A stretch of 7,720 nucleotides of DNA from Mageeibacillus sp. UBA1255. GTDB lineage: Bacteria > Bacillota > Clostridia > UBA1212 > UBA1255. The translations under genes and the position numbers were made by a program. The first letter of the stretch is position 1. Every line of letters begins with the position of its first letter. Positions 1-6,729 of this stretch are shown here, one piece after another. Location: NCBI GenBank assembly GCA_002308795.1, contig DBVV01000054.1:5569-13288 (forward strand). The letters run 5' to 3'. The notes under the pieces are model-generated. The model had not been told where the DNA came from. It was given only the letters and a program-made list of their open reading frames with translations, and did no database searches.

Positions 1-1274
1 ATGTTTGCCCTCGCGGCGTAGATCGGGATCGTATTCACGTCCTTCCCGTCAAGGAACAGCGTGCCGTCCTCTACGTTATACGTGCGAAGCAGCAGATCGG
101 CGATCGTGGATTTCCCGGAACCGGTGCGCCCGATCACGCCGATATTTTCTCCCGCCTTTACGGTAAACGATACGTCGTCAAGAACTTTTACCTCCGTCCC
201 CGGGTAGGCGAACGTCATGTGGCGGAATTCGATCTCGCCTTTCAGTTTAAGATCGGCAGGTTCGGTCACGTTCGGGCCGTCGGCAACGTCGATCTTCGCA
301 TCGATCAGCGCGCTTATACGTTTCATTGACGCCTTTCCCTGCGAGGTCATTTTGATCAGTTCCGCGACGGCAATTACAGGCCAGATCAGCGAGTCGAAAT
401 AGCCGAAATACTCTATTAATTGTCCGGCGTTGAACACGCCCTCGTGCGCGAGCCAGCCGCCGTAGCCCAGAATGATGCACACGACAGACTCGATCAGCAG
501 CTCGGTAAAGATGTCAAGCTTCATCGACAGCTTTACGAACTCTACGTTGACCTTTTCGTTGTCCTTATTATGCTTGCGGAACGTGAGCAGCTCGCGGTAC
601 TCATTTACGAACGCCTTGATGACCGCCACGCCGGAATAGCTCTCCTGAGCGTAGTCGGAAAGCTTCGAAAACGCGGCCTGGCGCTGCTCCCACTTGGCTT
701 CCATGTAGTTGCCCATGATCACGCCGATGACCGCCATGAGCGCCATCGGTATCATCGAGAGCAGCGTTAAAAGCCAGCTCATGCGCATCATTTTGATGAA
801 CGCCATACCGCCTAAGATCAGCACGTCGGTGATCATCAGGACGCTCCATGCGAAACAGTCCTGAACGGTCTCGAGGTCGTTTGTGTAGTACGACATAAGG
901 TCGCCAACTTTATTGACCTGGTAATACTGCTGCGAGAGGTCTTTGCAGCGGTCAAACATACTGCGGCGCAGTCCGTGCTCTACTTTGAGCGACGTGCCGA
1001 TGAAGCACAGGCGCCATAAGAAGCGCCCTACGACCATTGTCAGTATGATCATCAATATGGGCAGGCAGATCTTGTTCAGCACGAACGGCATGTCAAACGG
1101 GACCTGCACGCCTCCTATCACGTTATATCCGTCGTTAAGTCCGTTTATGACCATACGGTAGAGTTCGGGGATAATGAGCTCCACGTAGTCAATGCAGAAC
1201 AGCGTGGCAACGCCTATGAGCAGCGCCCAGCTGTAACGCAGGTAGTATTTATTTATATTTTTATCGAATATCAT
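1..1274 (-). CDS. ABC exporter half-transporter (TMD-NBD), C-terminus cut by window edge
   Basis: This is an ABC-type exporter subunit with a membrane domain fused to an ATPase, probably exporting lipids, peptides or drugs; the substrate cannot be read from sequence. 424 residues are visible and the frame is open to base 1. Hydrophobic segments lie near residues 14-36, 69-88, 143-160, 167-188, 257-275 and 289-306, fitting the usual six-helix domain. The segment around 115-137 (QQYYQVNKVGDLMSYYTNDL) matches the early TMD motif of the YheI/MdlA/BmrC-like group. The ATPase begins near residue 346, with an A-loop tyrosine at Y357 (FAYPG) and Walker A GRTGSGKST at 382-390. Q-loop, signature and Walker B lie beyond the edge. 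The ATG at 1274 is the first start after an in-frame stop at 1311-1313; the only SD-like stretch (AAAAGGG) is about 15 nt upstream, so initiation looks weak. It follows the rhomboid gene by 70 bp on the same strand. Exporters of this group often work as heterodimers encoded in tandem, so a partner may lie just outside the window; that is inference. Confidence 0.93.
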   Translation of the reverse strand, partial: MIFDKNINKYYLRYSWALLIGVATLFCIDYVELIIPELYRMVINGLNDGYNVIGGVQVPFDMPFVLNKICLPILMIILTMVVGRFLWRLCFIGTSLKVEHGLRRSMFDRCKDLSQQYYQVNKVGDLMSYYTNDLETVQDCFAWSVLMITDVLILGGMAFIKMMRMSWLLTLLSMIPMALMAVIGVIMGNYMEAKWEQRQAAFSKLSDYAQESYSGVAVIKAFVNEYRELLTFRKHNKDNEKVNVEFVKLSMKLDIFTELLIESVVCIILGYGGWLAHEGVFNAGQLIEYFGYFDSLIWPVIAVAELIKMTSQGKASMKRISALIDAKIDVADGPNVTEPADLKLKGEIEFRHMTFAYPGTEVKVLDDVSFTVKAGENIGVIGRTGSGKSTIADLLLRTYNVEDGTLFLDGKDVNTIPIYAARAN

Positions 1275-1344
1275 TGTACGTCTTTTAACCCTTTTCTTTA
1301 TGTCTGGATACTAGTGTGTTCGGGTGTCCGTACCCGCTGTTTGT

Positions 1345-2550
1345 TTATGTGTCCGTATCAGCTGCGGCGCTGCTCCGCGAGTTCTGCGTTATTCCTATCA
1401 GCAGTGCGACGATGAACCCGCCGAAGAATCCGCCGAAGTGACCGTAGTTGTCGATGCCCGGATTGAACAATCCGTACGCCAGGTTGAAAATGACCGACGT
1501 GGCGAGCCACGAGAAATTGCCCGTACGCCTAAATTCTTTTGCGTTTTTCCCGAGCGTCATACGGTACAGGAGAGCCCCGCCGAGACCCATTATTGCCCCC
1601 GAAGCGCCGAGCGAAAGCGCGTCCGAAAACGCCAGCCCGAGCAGATTTCCTGCGATACCGCCGAAGAAGTATATGAGCCACAGCTGCAGATTCGTGTAGT
1701 ATCTGTTCAGCGTACGCCCTAACATAAACAGGAAAAGCATATTGCTCACGAGATGCATTATATCCGCGTGAAGGAACATCGACGTGATGAGGCGCCACCA
1801 CTCTCCTGCAAATATCTTTGCGTTATCCTGAATTCCGAAATTCACGAGCGGATCCGTACCTGTGCGCAGTTTCATAAATGATCCTGCAGCGAATATGAGC
1901 ACGTTAGCGACTATCAGGAATATCAGCAAGCTGGGGCCCCTGGTTCTGGATTCAGGCGATGCTTCGAGCGACCTTATCTTCTGACGCGACTCGTTCACAG
2001 TGTTCTGTGCCCTGTCGAGCTGTTCATCCGCGGAAAGTCCGGATGCGGAAAGAGTTTTTTCGAGGGCTGAGCGTACTTTTCTGTTTCCGATCTTTCTGCC
2101 GGATACTACTCTGTACGTACCGTTTTCGGGGTCAATATCGATCATATCCGCTATCATTCCGGCGGCCTCGAGTTTTTTCTGACCGAGCGAAAGTGCTTCT
2201 CTCAGCGCTTCTTCTCCGCCTGCGATCCTGCACGCGGGGTCAATCACGAACATTATGTAGAAATTGACCGACGTTTTTTTCACTGTGATCGAGATAAGCA
2301 TATCGGCAAGGTTTGAGATAGTTGTCTTCCACACCTGAAAATCATCTTCGCCGGGTGCCCCGCCTGATGCCGGTGCCGCGATGATTCCTATCTCCACGTA
2401 AGTAACAGAATTATACTCCGAAAGTGCATAACCCCCCGGAGTAGATGCTTTCCTAAAAAATGCGTCGGATATAAGGTTCGCCGCTAAAAGAGACGCGGTA
2501 CCTTTGCATTTATCCGCGCCGGTACTTACGTTTCCAGTGCTGATTTCCAT
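1345..2550 (-). CDS. Rhomboid-family intramembrane serine protease with N-terminal soluble domain
   Basis: A 401-residue membrane protein whose C-terminal half (about 206-388) is a rhomboid domain that cleaves transmembrane substrates within the bilayer. Catalytic features are all visible: the HLVSN motif (H266 to N270, oxyanion region), the nucleophile S317 in GASGA, and the catalytic H371 in HFGGFFGG. WWRLITSMFLHAD (251-263) is the conserved L1-loop/TM2 region. The dyad and oxyanion residues are intact, so an active protease is expected. Residues 1 to about 200 are soluble and I do not recognise them; residues 175-198 are polar and could form a linker helix. B. subtilis GluP (YqgP) also carries a cytosolic N-terminal domain, but I cannot claim homology. 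The ATG at 2550 is the first possible start after an in-frame stop at 2566-2568. No good SD is visible, so translation may be coupled to the division gene that ends 24 bp upstream. It is probably co-transcribed with that gene and the exporter. Confidence 0.95.
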   Translation of the reverse strand: MEISTGNVSTGADKCKGTASLLAANLISDAFFRKASTPGGYALSEYNSVTYVEIGIIAAPASGGAPGEDDFQVWKTTISNLADMLISITVKKTSVNFYIMFVIDPACRIAGGEEALREALSLGQKKLEAAGMIADMIDIDPENGTYRVVSGRKIGNRKVRSALEKTLSASGLSADEQLDRAQNTVNESRQKIRSLEASPESRTRGPSLLIFLIVANVLIFAAGSFMKLRTGTDPLVNFGIQDNAKIFAGEWWRLITSMFLHADIMHLVSNMLFLFMLGRTLNRYYTNLQLWLIYFFGGIAGNLLGLAFSDALSLGASGAIMGLGGALLYRMTLGKNAKEFRRTGNFSWLATSVIFNLAYGLFNPGIDNYGHFGGFFGGFIVALLIGITQNSRSSAAADTDT

Positions 2551-2574
2551 GAGTTTATATATGATCTACGGTAG

Positions 2575-2841
2575 CTATTTCTTGATATAAACGATCTCGT
2601 CGTCGTAAACGTATCCCAGTTCTTCTCTGGCACGCTGTTCGATATATTCGTCTGTGTCGGCGACGTTCTCTTCCTCTTCGATCTCCTCGAGCTGCTGCTC
2701 GGCGATGGCAAGCTCGCTTTTTATGTTCTCGCCGCGGTCAATATTATCATCGAGTGTCTTCTGCTGGCTGATGAGCATGAATACAAGGTAAACGGCGATC
2801 GCCGCGAATATGACGTTCTGAAAACTGAATATTCTCTTCAA
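2575..2841 (-). CDS. DivIC/FtsB-like septum formation initiator protein
   Basis: A short single-pass division protein of the FtsB/DivIC family (septum formation initiator), which with FtsL and FtsQ/DivIB forms the divisome subcomplex that controls septal wall synthesis. From the chosen start it has 88 residues: a basic N-terminus (MKRIF), a membrane helix at about 8-24, an acidic Gln/Glu-rich coiled coil at about 26-62, and the conserved tail IEQRAREELGYV (67-78), ending in an E-I-V-Y-I-K-K segment typical of the family. The start is chosen from the ribosome binding site: GGAGG (2850-2854 on this strand) sits 8 nt before a TTG at 2839-2841. A GTG at 2848-2850 would add three residues (M-G-R) but overlaps that same GGAGG. 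It is first in a likely operon with the rhomboid and exporter genes and has a strong promoter about 50 bp upstream. FtsB and DivIC cannot be separated on sequence alone. Confidence 0.9.
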   Translation of the reverse strand: MKRIFSFQNVIFAAIAVYLVFMLISQQKTLDDNIDRGENIKSELAIAEQQLEEIEEEENVADTDEYIEQRAREELGYVYDDEIVYIKK

Positions 2842-2845
2842 TCGC

Positions 2846-2854
2846 CCCACCTCC
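2846..2854 (-). promoter_or_regulatory. Ribosome binding site deciding a TTG start
   Basis: On the minus strand the sequence GGAGGTGGGG precedes TTG by 8 nt, measured from GGAGG. The alternative in-frame GTG start begins within this motif, so it would have only the weak AAGG further upstream. This favours TTG initiation of the division gene. Confidence 0.6.
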
Positions 2855-2891
2855 GAGCCTTTTCTTTAGTAAGTAATAAGGGAACAGATAT

Positions 2892-2920
2892 ATTATATCC
2901 GTTTACACGCCCGTTGTAAA
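2892..2920 (-). promoter_or_regulatory. Near-consensus sigma-A promoter for divIC-like operon
   Basis: Read on the minus strand, TTTACA (2915-2920) is followed by exactly 17 bp and then TATAAT (2892-2897), one base off perfect consensus overall. Predicted transcription starts near 2885, giving a leader of about 45 nt before the TTG start. Immediately upstream are two A6 tracts (2925-2930 and 2934-2939) resembling an UP element. It would drive the division, rhomboid and exporter genes independently of the surface operon. Confidence 0.85.
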
Positions 2921-2964
2921 TCGCTTTTTTCACTTTTTTGCATTGACCGGCTAAGATCAGCAGA

Positions 2965-3978
2965 TCATCCGCGCTTCTTTTTCCTGACCAGAATGATTAT
3001 AACAGCAGCTATGATTACCAAAGCGGCAGCTGCGCCGAGTATCACCGGCAGCGGCTTAAAACCTCCGTCTTTCTCTTCGCCGGAAGGAGTTTTTTGGGGA
3101 GCGTCGGTTTGAACGGCAGTCGGAGCTTCTGCGGGAACCTCTGTCGTGACCTCGGTCGGTGCTTCTGTCGGAGCATCGGTCGGTGCCTCTGTGGGTGCTT
3201 CAGTTGGAACTTCAGTTGGAGCTTCGGTCACGACCGGAGTAGGCGTTGACGCAGCCTTTTTCCGGACGTACGCACCGTCAAGCACGACGTCGTCAACGTT
3301 AACGATGCCGCCTCCGCGCAGGTCGATCCTGAACGCCGAGATCGACGTCACCTCGCCTACGAACGTCGAACTTCCGACCGGTTTATCGTCAACCAATACA
3401 GTATACGTTGACTCGTCCGCCTCTACAAAGAACGTGATCTTGTACGTTTTCCCGAATTCCAGCGTATCGAGCACCTTATACTCGTGGTCAAGCAGCGAAA
3501 GAGTTCCGTTTTCGTCCGGCTTCATCCACCATACGAATCCGCCCTCTCCTTCGTTGTGCGATTCTTCAAGAAACGCGTCGCTGACGCATAATTCAAAATA
3601 TCCGTCCTTGCCGAGCGACTCTACTTTTACCGTCATATCCAGCGCATACGCTTCCTCGTCGGTGACCATTAGCGACCATACGCGTATATCGGCAAAATCC
3701 TGTAATTTAAGCATCATTCCGTCCGATATCGCGTCGGTTTCCGTAAATATCAGGTACGTCGCAGGATTTATATAACTGATCCCGAGATGAGTAAAGCTCA
3801 TAGGGTCCTGATCGGTCACGAAATCGCCTGTCTCCTCCGCATCCGCGAAGTCTATATTCACATAAGGCTCTTCGTTGCGGATGATTTCCTTTTCAACCTC
3901 TGCGGATGCTCCGGCACCGATCACGGCAAGGCCTGAGGTGATCATAATTATTATAAAAACAGCAATAAACTTCTTCAT
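2965..3978 (-). CDS. Secreted surface protein: beta-sandwich-like domain, TEAPTE stalk, C-terminal membrane anchor
   Basis: A 337-residue exported protein of unknown function. It has a signal peptide (1-26, ending ASA before EVEK) and an extracellular region of about 40-240 with alternating strands and aromatic residues that resembles a LamG/concanavalin-like jelly roll; the fold is inferred, not recognised by motif. A Thr/Pro/Glu/Ala stalk follows at 245-294, then a membrane helix at about 309-331 and the tail RKKKRG. This is the layout of a cell-surface protein held by a C-terminal helix with its bulk outside. There is no LPXTG motif, so classical sortase anchoring is not supported. The ATG at 3978 has GGGAG 8 nt upstream. 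It begins 30 bp after the stop of the hydrolase-like gene and shares its export signal and anchor design, so the two are probably co-expressed. A glycan-binding role is guesswork from that context. Confidence 0.85.
   Translation of the reverse strand: MKKFIAVFIIIMITSGLAVIGAGASAEVEKEIIRNEEPYVNIDFADAEETGDFVTDQDPMSFTHLGISYINPATYLIFTETDAISDGMMLKLQDFADIRVWSLMVTDEEAYALDMTVKVESLGKDGYFELCVSDAFLEESHNEGEGGFVWWMKPDENGTLSLLDHEYKVLDTLEFGKTYKITFFVEADESTYTVLVDDKPVGSSTFVGEVTSISAFRIDLRGGGIVNVDDVVLDGAYVRKKAASTPTPVVTEAPTEVPTEAPTEAPTDAPTEAPTEVTTEVPAEAPTAVQTDAPQKTPSGEEKDGGFKPLPVILGAAAALVIIAAVIIILVRKKKRG
3097..3246 (-). repeat. Tandem codon repeat encoding TEAPTE-type stalk
   Basis: Degenerate 12-bp units encode four-residue steps such as T-E-A-P, T-E-V-P and T-D-A-P (residues 245-294 of the surface protein). 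It is a low-complexity Thr/Pro/Glu spacer of the kind that lifts a domain away from the membrane or wall. Such repeats can change copy number by slippage; every expansion by one unit stays in frame. The reverse strand of this repeat also opens a spurious reading frame rich in G-A-S-V repeats. Confidence 0.8.
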
Positions 3979-4008
3979 TTTTAATCTCTCCCTTGTGTGT
4001 TTCCGCTT

Positions 4009-6603
4009 TTATTCATTCGGAGAAGCCTCATCTCTTTTTTTAGATGCTGCTTTTCTAATTATAATTATTACGATCGCAGTGATCAGCACGAGACCTGCCA
4101 CCCCGGCAAGCAGGTACGGCAGTGCTTTTGAAGGGCTTCCCACGGACGTGAAATGGAAGCAGAACCTGCCTCCGGGAGCGGCGTCGCCGTCGGTATAGAG
4201 CGTCAATATATCGCCGTCCTCGAGGTTATTGTCGCACCATTTGAAATTAAACGTGAGCTTGCTGCCGGAAAGCCCGAGTATCTTGCGCGGAACACTGAGC
4301 TGAAGGACCTTGCCGTCTACACGGTAATCCGCGTGACCGACCGTCTCCCAGTTCCAGCCGCCGGTGGATCGTTCGACAACGATGCCTTCGGAAGTGGGCG
4401 CTGTGCGGTTTAAAATAAACTCAAAATTCTCCCAATCCACCGAATCAGCCGTTGCCGCCTTCGTGTCGAGCAGGAGCCTCATCCAGTTCCCGCTTTCGGA
4501 AGGCGTGATATCCGATACGGTCTCGATATAGAAATAAATATTGTCCTTGTCGAACGAGACCTTGGCCGTTTTAAAATCGTTGCGCACGCCGCTGTTTTTG
4601 TAATGAGTGCCGTTCCAGCCCTTCTTATCCCGGTCGTATCTGTTATTCACGTAATGATTGTATGTAACGATCGCAGGATCGTCCCAGGCCGAGAGATCGC
4701 CGCCTATGTCGATCTTTTTCTGCGTGCTCTGTACGCTGTACGGCGACGCTCCTTTGAAACGGCGGACGTTGGCAACCAGCTGGTAATAGTAGTAGTCTTT
4801 CAGGTCGCCCTTGGTCGGTTCGATATCCCTGGAGTTATTGTCATCGCACTGATCCGGGAATCCGTTCGGGACGTTCCCCCATTCCACGTTTCTGCCGGCG
4901 ATCCACTCGTTCCAGCCCGTTACGAAAATGATCTCCGGATCAACGGAAATAGCGTAGTCCCACTGCTCCTGGAAATTGATGCCGTACAGTTTTGCGTTTT
5001 CCATATCCGAATTGCACACGATCTTCTTACCGCGGTAATCGTACGAGTACGAAAACTCCGGCTGGCGCGAATAACTGCGGCTCATATTATACGGTCCGTT
5101 CATCGCCGAGCAGTAGAGGTCAACGTAGTTTGCGTTCTGGGCTATTCCGACGGTGGTCATTTCCACGCTCTCGTCTTCATTCCTGTACAGTGCCTGGGGG
5201 TACATATGCAGCCAGCCCCAGTAATAATCGGAGCTGTTCGCTCCGAAATATGAGGGGTCACCCGCGCGGAACGTGAAAAACTGCGCGATCTCAGCCTGGT
5301 ACTTATCTTCGAGATCCAGGCCGCTGCTGTGCGCCATGACCAGCGGCTTTCCTTCCCAGTAGAACCACAGATCCTGGTAGAGTCCTTTTTTATATATCGC
5401 CTCGTACACCTGCGAAAGAGACGAGAGGGTGTTTCCAGTATAGCCGAACTGCATCATGAATCCTATCTGAGGTGTTTTTATCCCGTCTGCACGTGCCTCA
5501 GACCATACTTTGAGCAGGTTCAGGTATGCGGGTTCCCACGTATAATTACCGTTGGTGCAGTCGAACAGCACAAAATCGATCCCGGCGTCCGTAAGTAGTT
5601 CGGCATGGTTTCTGAGTACGTAATCGTCCATCTCGGTATAGTATCCGAACAGCGGCTCGTTCCAGAAATACGCACCCGCCTGGTTCGTTTTCCAGATTTC
5701 ATGATAATAGTCATTGCGCGCATCTGGATATTCGGTGATGATACTGTTCACGTTTACCGGCTTGTTATTCGCAAAATTATAGTGCCAGGTCCAGTAGAAT
5801 ATACCGACTTTTTTCTGCTTCTGTGCATCTGAACACCCTACCTGGGAGTTATCCGGAAGCGTTCTGCCAAGGCCGTCTACCGCGGTCCACTGCGTAGGGT
5901 CTACTCCGAGTTTAGCGATCGCGCTGTCTTCTTCTACCGTCCATTCGGGCTCGGCGGTGTGGTACGGGTAATCTGTTTCGTCCGAAACGAAATCGAAAAG
6001 CGTATCCGTCGGGCCGGCGGCAACGACCTTGCCCCTGAACGAGCCTGCGATCTCGTAAAGGTTGCGGTAAACGTACACGCCTCTCACAGGAGGTTTGTAC
6101 CCGCTGACGGTGATTTTATTGCCCTCTGTCAAATCGAATTTGATTATATATTCGCCTGCTTTGAGCGATCCGCCCGGGAGTCCGGACAGGTCGATACCTA
6201 TTGTTTCATTGGCCTCCCATCCGCTCACACTGGTCGCGGCAAGCTTTTCTCCCCTGACCGAGTAGATGACGTTTCTGTCCCACTCGTATACGCTTATTTC
6301 CATCGTGTGTGCTTTCCCGGCGGTCTGCATTTCCAGCCCGGCATAGACGATGGGCTTCGATACGTGGATCTGCATCTCGATGTTATCGCCCTGGTTTATC
6401 TCTACGGACATCGGCATGTTCGATTCTTTGAACGTCGGAAATTCAGTGGTCAATTCCGCGGCTTTTGTCAGTGTTCCGGCTCCCGGCATCAATGAAGCGA
6501 TGAAAAGCAGGATGAGGAGGAGCGCGGTCAATACCGTTCCGGCTTTTTTTCTGTTTTTTATTGTTTCGCGCCAGGGCGCTTCAGTCGTTTTTTTCATTCT
6601 CAT
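4009..6603 (-). CDS. Secreted, membrane-anchored glycoside-hydrolase-like protein (GH99/WbsX-like barrel plus CBM9/DOMON-like domain)
   Basis: An 864-residue cell-surface protein, probably acting on an external polysaccharide. Its parts in order are an export signal (basic 1-20, hydrophobic about 21-42, likely cleavage near A48/A49), a beta-rich N-terminal domain (about 53-210), a central TIM-barrel-like domain (about 262-618), a C-terminal domain starting IDIGGDLSAWDD (631-642) and running to about 820 that resembles CBM9/DOMON-like carbohydrate-binding sandwiches, a membrane helix (about 827-849) and a basic tail. Barrel signatures are VGIFYWTWH (266-274), GIDFVLFD (341-348), FYWEGKPL (414-421), VTGWNEWIAGR (561-571) and SRDIEPTKG (591-599). 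The WNEW signature and barrel layout recall GH99 endo-mannosidases and WbsX-type proteins. In GH99 the motif normally has a second Glu three residues on; here that position is A569, so activity or family placement is uncertain. The start is the ATG at 6603 with GGAGG 8 nt before it; the same frame stays open further upstream to 6777 but that part overlaps the promoter. It leads the operon with the stalk protein. Confidence 0.85.
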   Translation of the reverse strand: MRMKKTTEAPWRETIKNRKKAGTVLTALLLILLFIASLMPGAGTLTKAAELTTEFPTFKESNMPMSVEINQGDNIEMQIHVSKPIVYAGLEMQTAGKAHTMEISVYEWDRNVIYSVRGEKLAATSVSGWEANETIGIDLSGLPGGSLKAGEYIIKFDLTEGNKITVSGYKPPVRGVYVYRNLYEIAGSFRGKVVAAGPTDTLFDFVSDETDYPYHTAEPEWTVEEDSAIAKLGVDPTQWTAVDGLGRTLPDNSQVGCSDAQKQKKVGIFYWTWHYNFANNKPVNVNSIITEYPDARNDYYHEIWKTNQAGAYFWNEPLFGYYTEMDDYVLRNHAELLTDAGIDFVLFDCTNGNYTWEPAYLNLLKVWSEARADGIKTPQIGFMMQFGYTGNTLSSLSQVYEAIYKKGLYQDLWFYWEGKPLVMAHSSGLDLEDKYQAEIAQFFTFRAGDPSYFGANSSDYYWGWLHMYPQALYRNEDESVEMTTVGIAQNANYVDLYCSAMNGPYNMSRSYSRQPEFSYSYDYRGKKIVCNSDMENAKLYGINFQEQWDYAISVDPEIIFVTGWNEWIAGRNVEWGNVPNGFPDQCDDNNSRDIEPTKGDLKDYYYYQLVANVRRFKGASPYSVQSTQKKIDIGGDLSAWDDPAIVTYNHYVNNRYDRDKKGWNGTHYKNSGVRNDFKTAKVSFDKDNIYFYIETVSDITPSESGNWMRLLLDTKAATADSVDWENFEFILNRTAPTSEGIVVERSTGGWNWETVGHADYRVDGKVLQLSVPRKILGLSGSKLTFNFKWCDNNLEDGDILTLYTDGDAAPGGRFCFHFTSVGSPSKALPYLLAGVAGLVLITAIVIIIIRKAASKKRDEASPNE

Positions 6604-6611
6604 CGTGCTTT

Positions 6612-6617
6612 CCTCCT
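6612..6617 (-). promoter_or_regulatory. Ribosome binding site fixing the hydrolase start
   Basis: AGGAGG on the minus strand, with 8 nt between GGAGG and the ATG at 6603. The encoded protein then begins with a normal signal peptide. This rules out the 58-residue upstream extension (from 6777), which runs through the promoter and has no signal-peptide character. Confidence 0.85.
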
Positions 6618-6623
6618 GCCGTC

Positions 6624-6645
6624 CGGTCGATTCGCGACCGAATCG
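6624..6645 (-). promoter_or_regulatory. Two overlapping, mutually exclusive palindromes in the hydrolase leader
   Basis: Between the -10 box and the ribosome binding site there are two perfect inverted repeats that share bases. One is 6624-6629 with 6635-6640 (CGGTCG/CGACCG, 5-nt loop); the other is 6628-6634 with 6639-6645 (CGATTCG/CGAATCG, 4-nt loop). They cannot form together. It may be an operator for a repressor just downstream of the transcription start, or an RNA switch in the leader. The base positions are directly seen; the function is inference. Confidence 0.5.
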
Positions 6646-6657
6646 CTTGCTTTCGGG

Positions 6658-6686
6658 ATTATACCACATCTGCATCCGTTTGAAAA
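6658..6686 (-). promoter_or_regulatory. Extended -10 promoter of the surface operon
   Basis: On the minus strand TGGTATAAT (TATAAT at 6658-6663) is an extended -10 element. The -35 position at 17-bp spacing (6681-6686) reads TTTTCA, a weak match to TTGACA. Predicted start is near 6651, giving a leader of about 48 nt with a good ribosome binding site. It would drive the hydrolase and stalk-protein genes; the weak -35 suggests dependence on an activator or regulated expression. Confidence 0.7.
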
Positions 6687-6692
6687 GTTCGC

Positions 6693-6729
6693 ACGGCCGC
6701 ACTCCACGCTTTTCCCTATTTGCGGCCGT
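6693..6729. repeat. Perfect 9-bp inverted repeat between divergent promoters
   Basis: ACGGCCGCA (6693-6701) and TGCGGCCGT (6721-6729) are exact reverse complements separated by 19 bp, with centres 28 bp apart. Each arm contains the self-complementary core CGGCCG. It lies just upstream of the -35 region of the hydrolase promoter and about 85 bp upstream of the HU -35. A further ACGGCC occurs at 6768-6773, where it could pair weakly with GGGCC at 6758-6762. A dimeric regulator binding site is the likeliest reading; it is not transcribed from either promoter seen here. Confidence 0.55.

Noticed and set aside
1321..1336. CGGGT/ACCCG hairpin between the rhomboid and exporter genes
   Set aside because: A 5-bp stem with no U-run; too weak for a terminator. 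A 9-nt direct repeat (GTGTCCGTA at 1324 and 1349) overlaps it but has no clear meaning.
2943..2967. Possible terminator after the stalk-protein gene
   Set aside because: Only 4-5 bp stems (GATC arms, or TGATC with GGTCA) and no following U-run on the minus strand; readthrough into the division operon is possible.
3146..3775. 209-residue plus-strand reading frame
   Set aside because: It is the antisense shadow of the stalk-protein gene; its G-A-S-V repeats are just the reverse strand of the TEAPTE repeat.
3979..4008. Separate promoter for the stalk-protein gene
   Set aside because: Only 30 bp lie between the two genes and they hold a ribosome binding site but no -10 or -35 element.
4603..5253. 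216-residue plus-strand reading frame
   Set aside because: Antisense to the hydrolase-like gene, no ribosome binding site and no recognisable domain.
5959..6495. 178-residue plus-strand reading frame
   Set aside because: Antisense shadow of the hydrolase-like gene with no supporting start signal.
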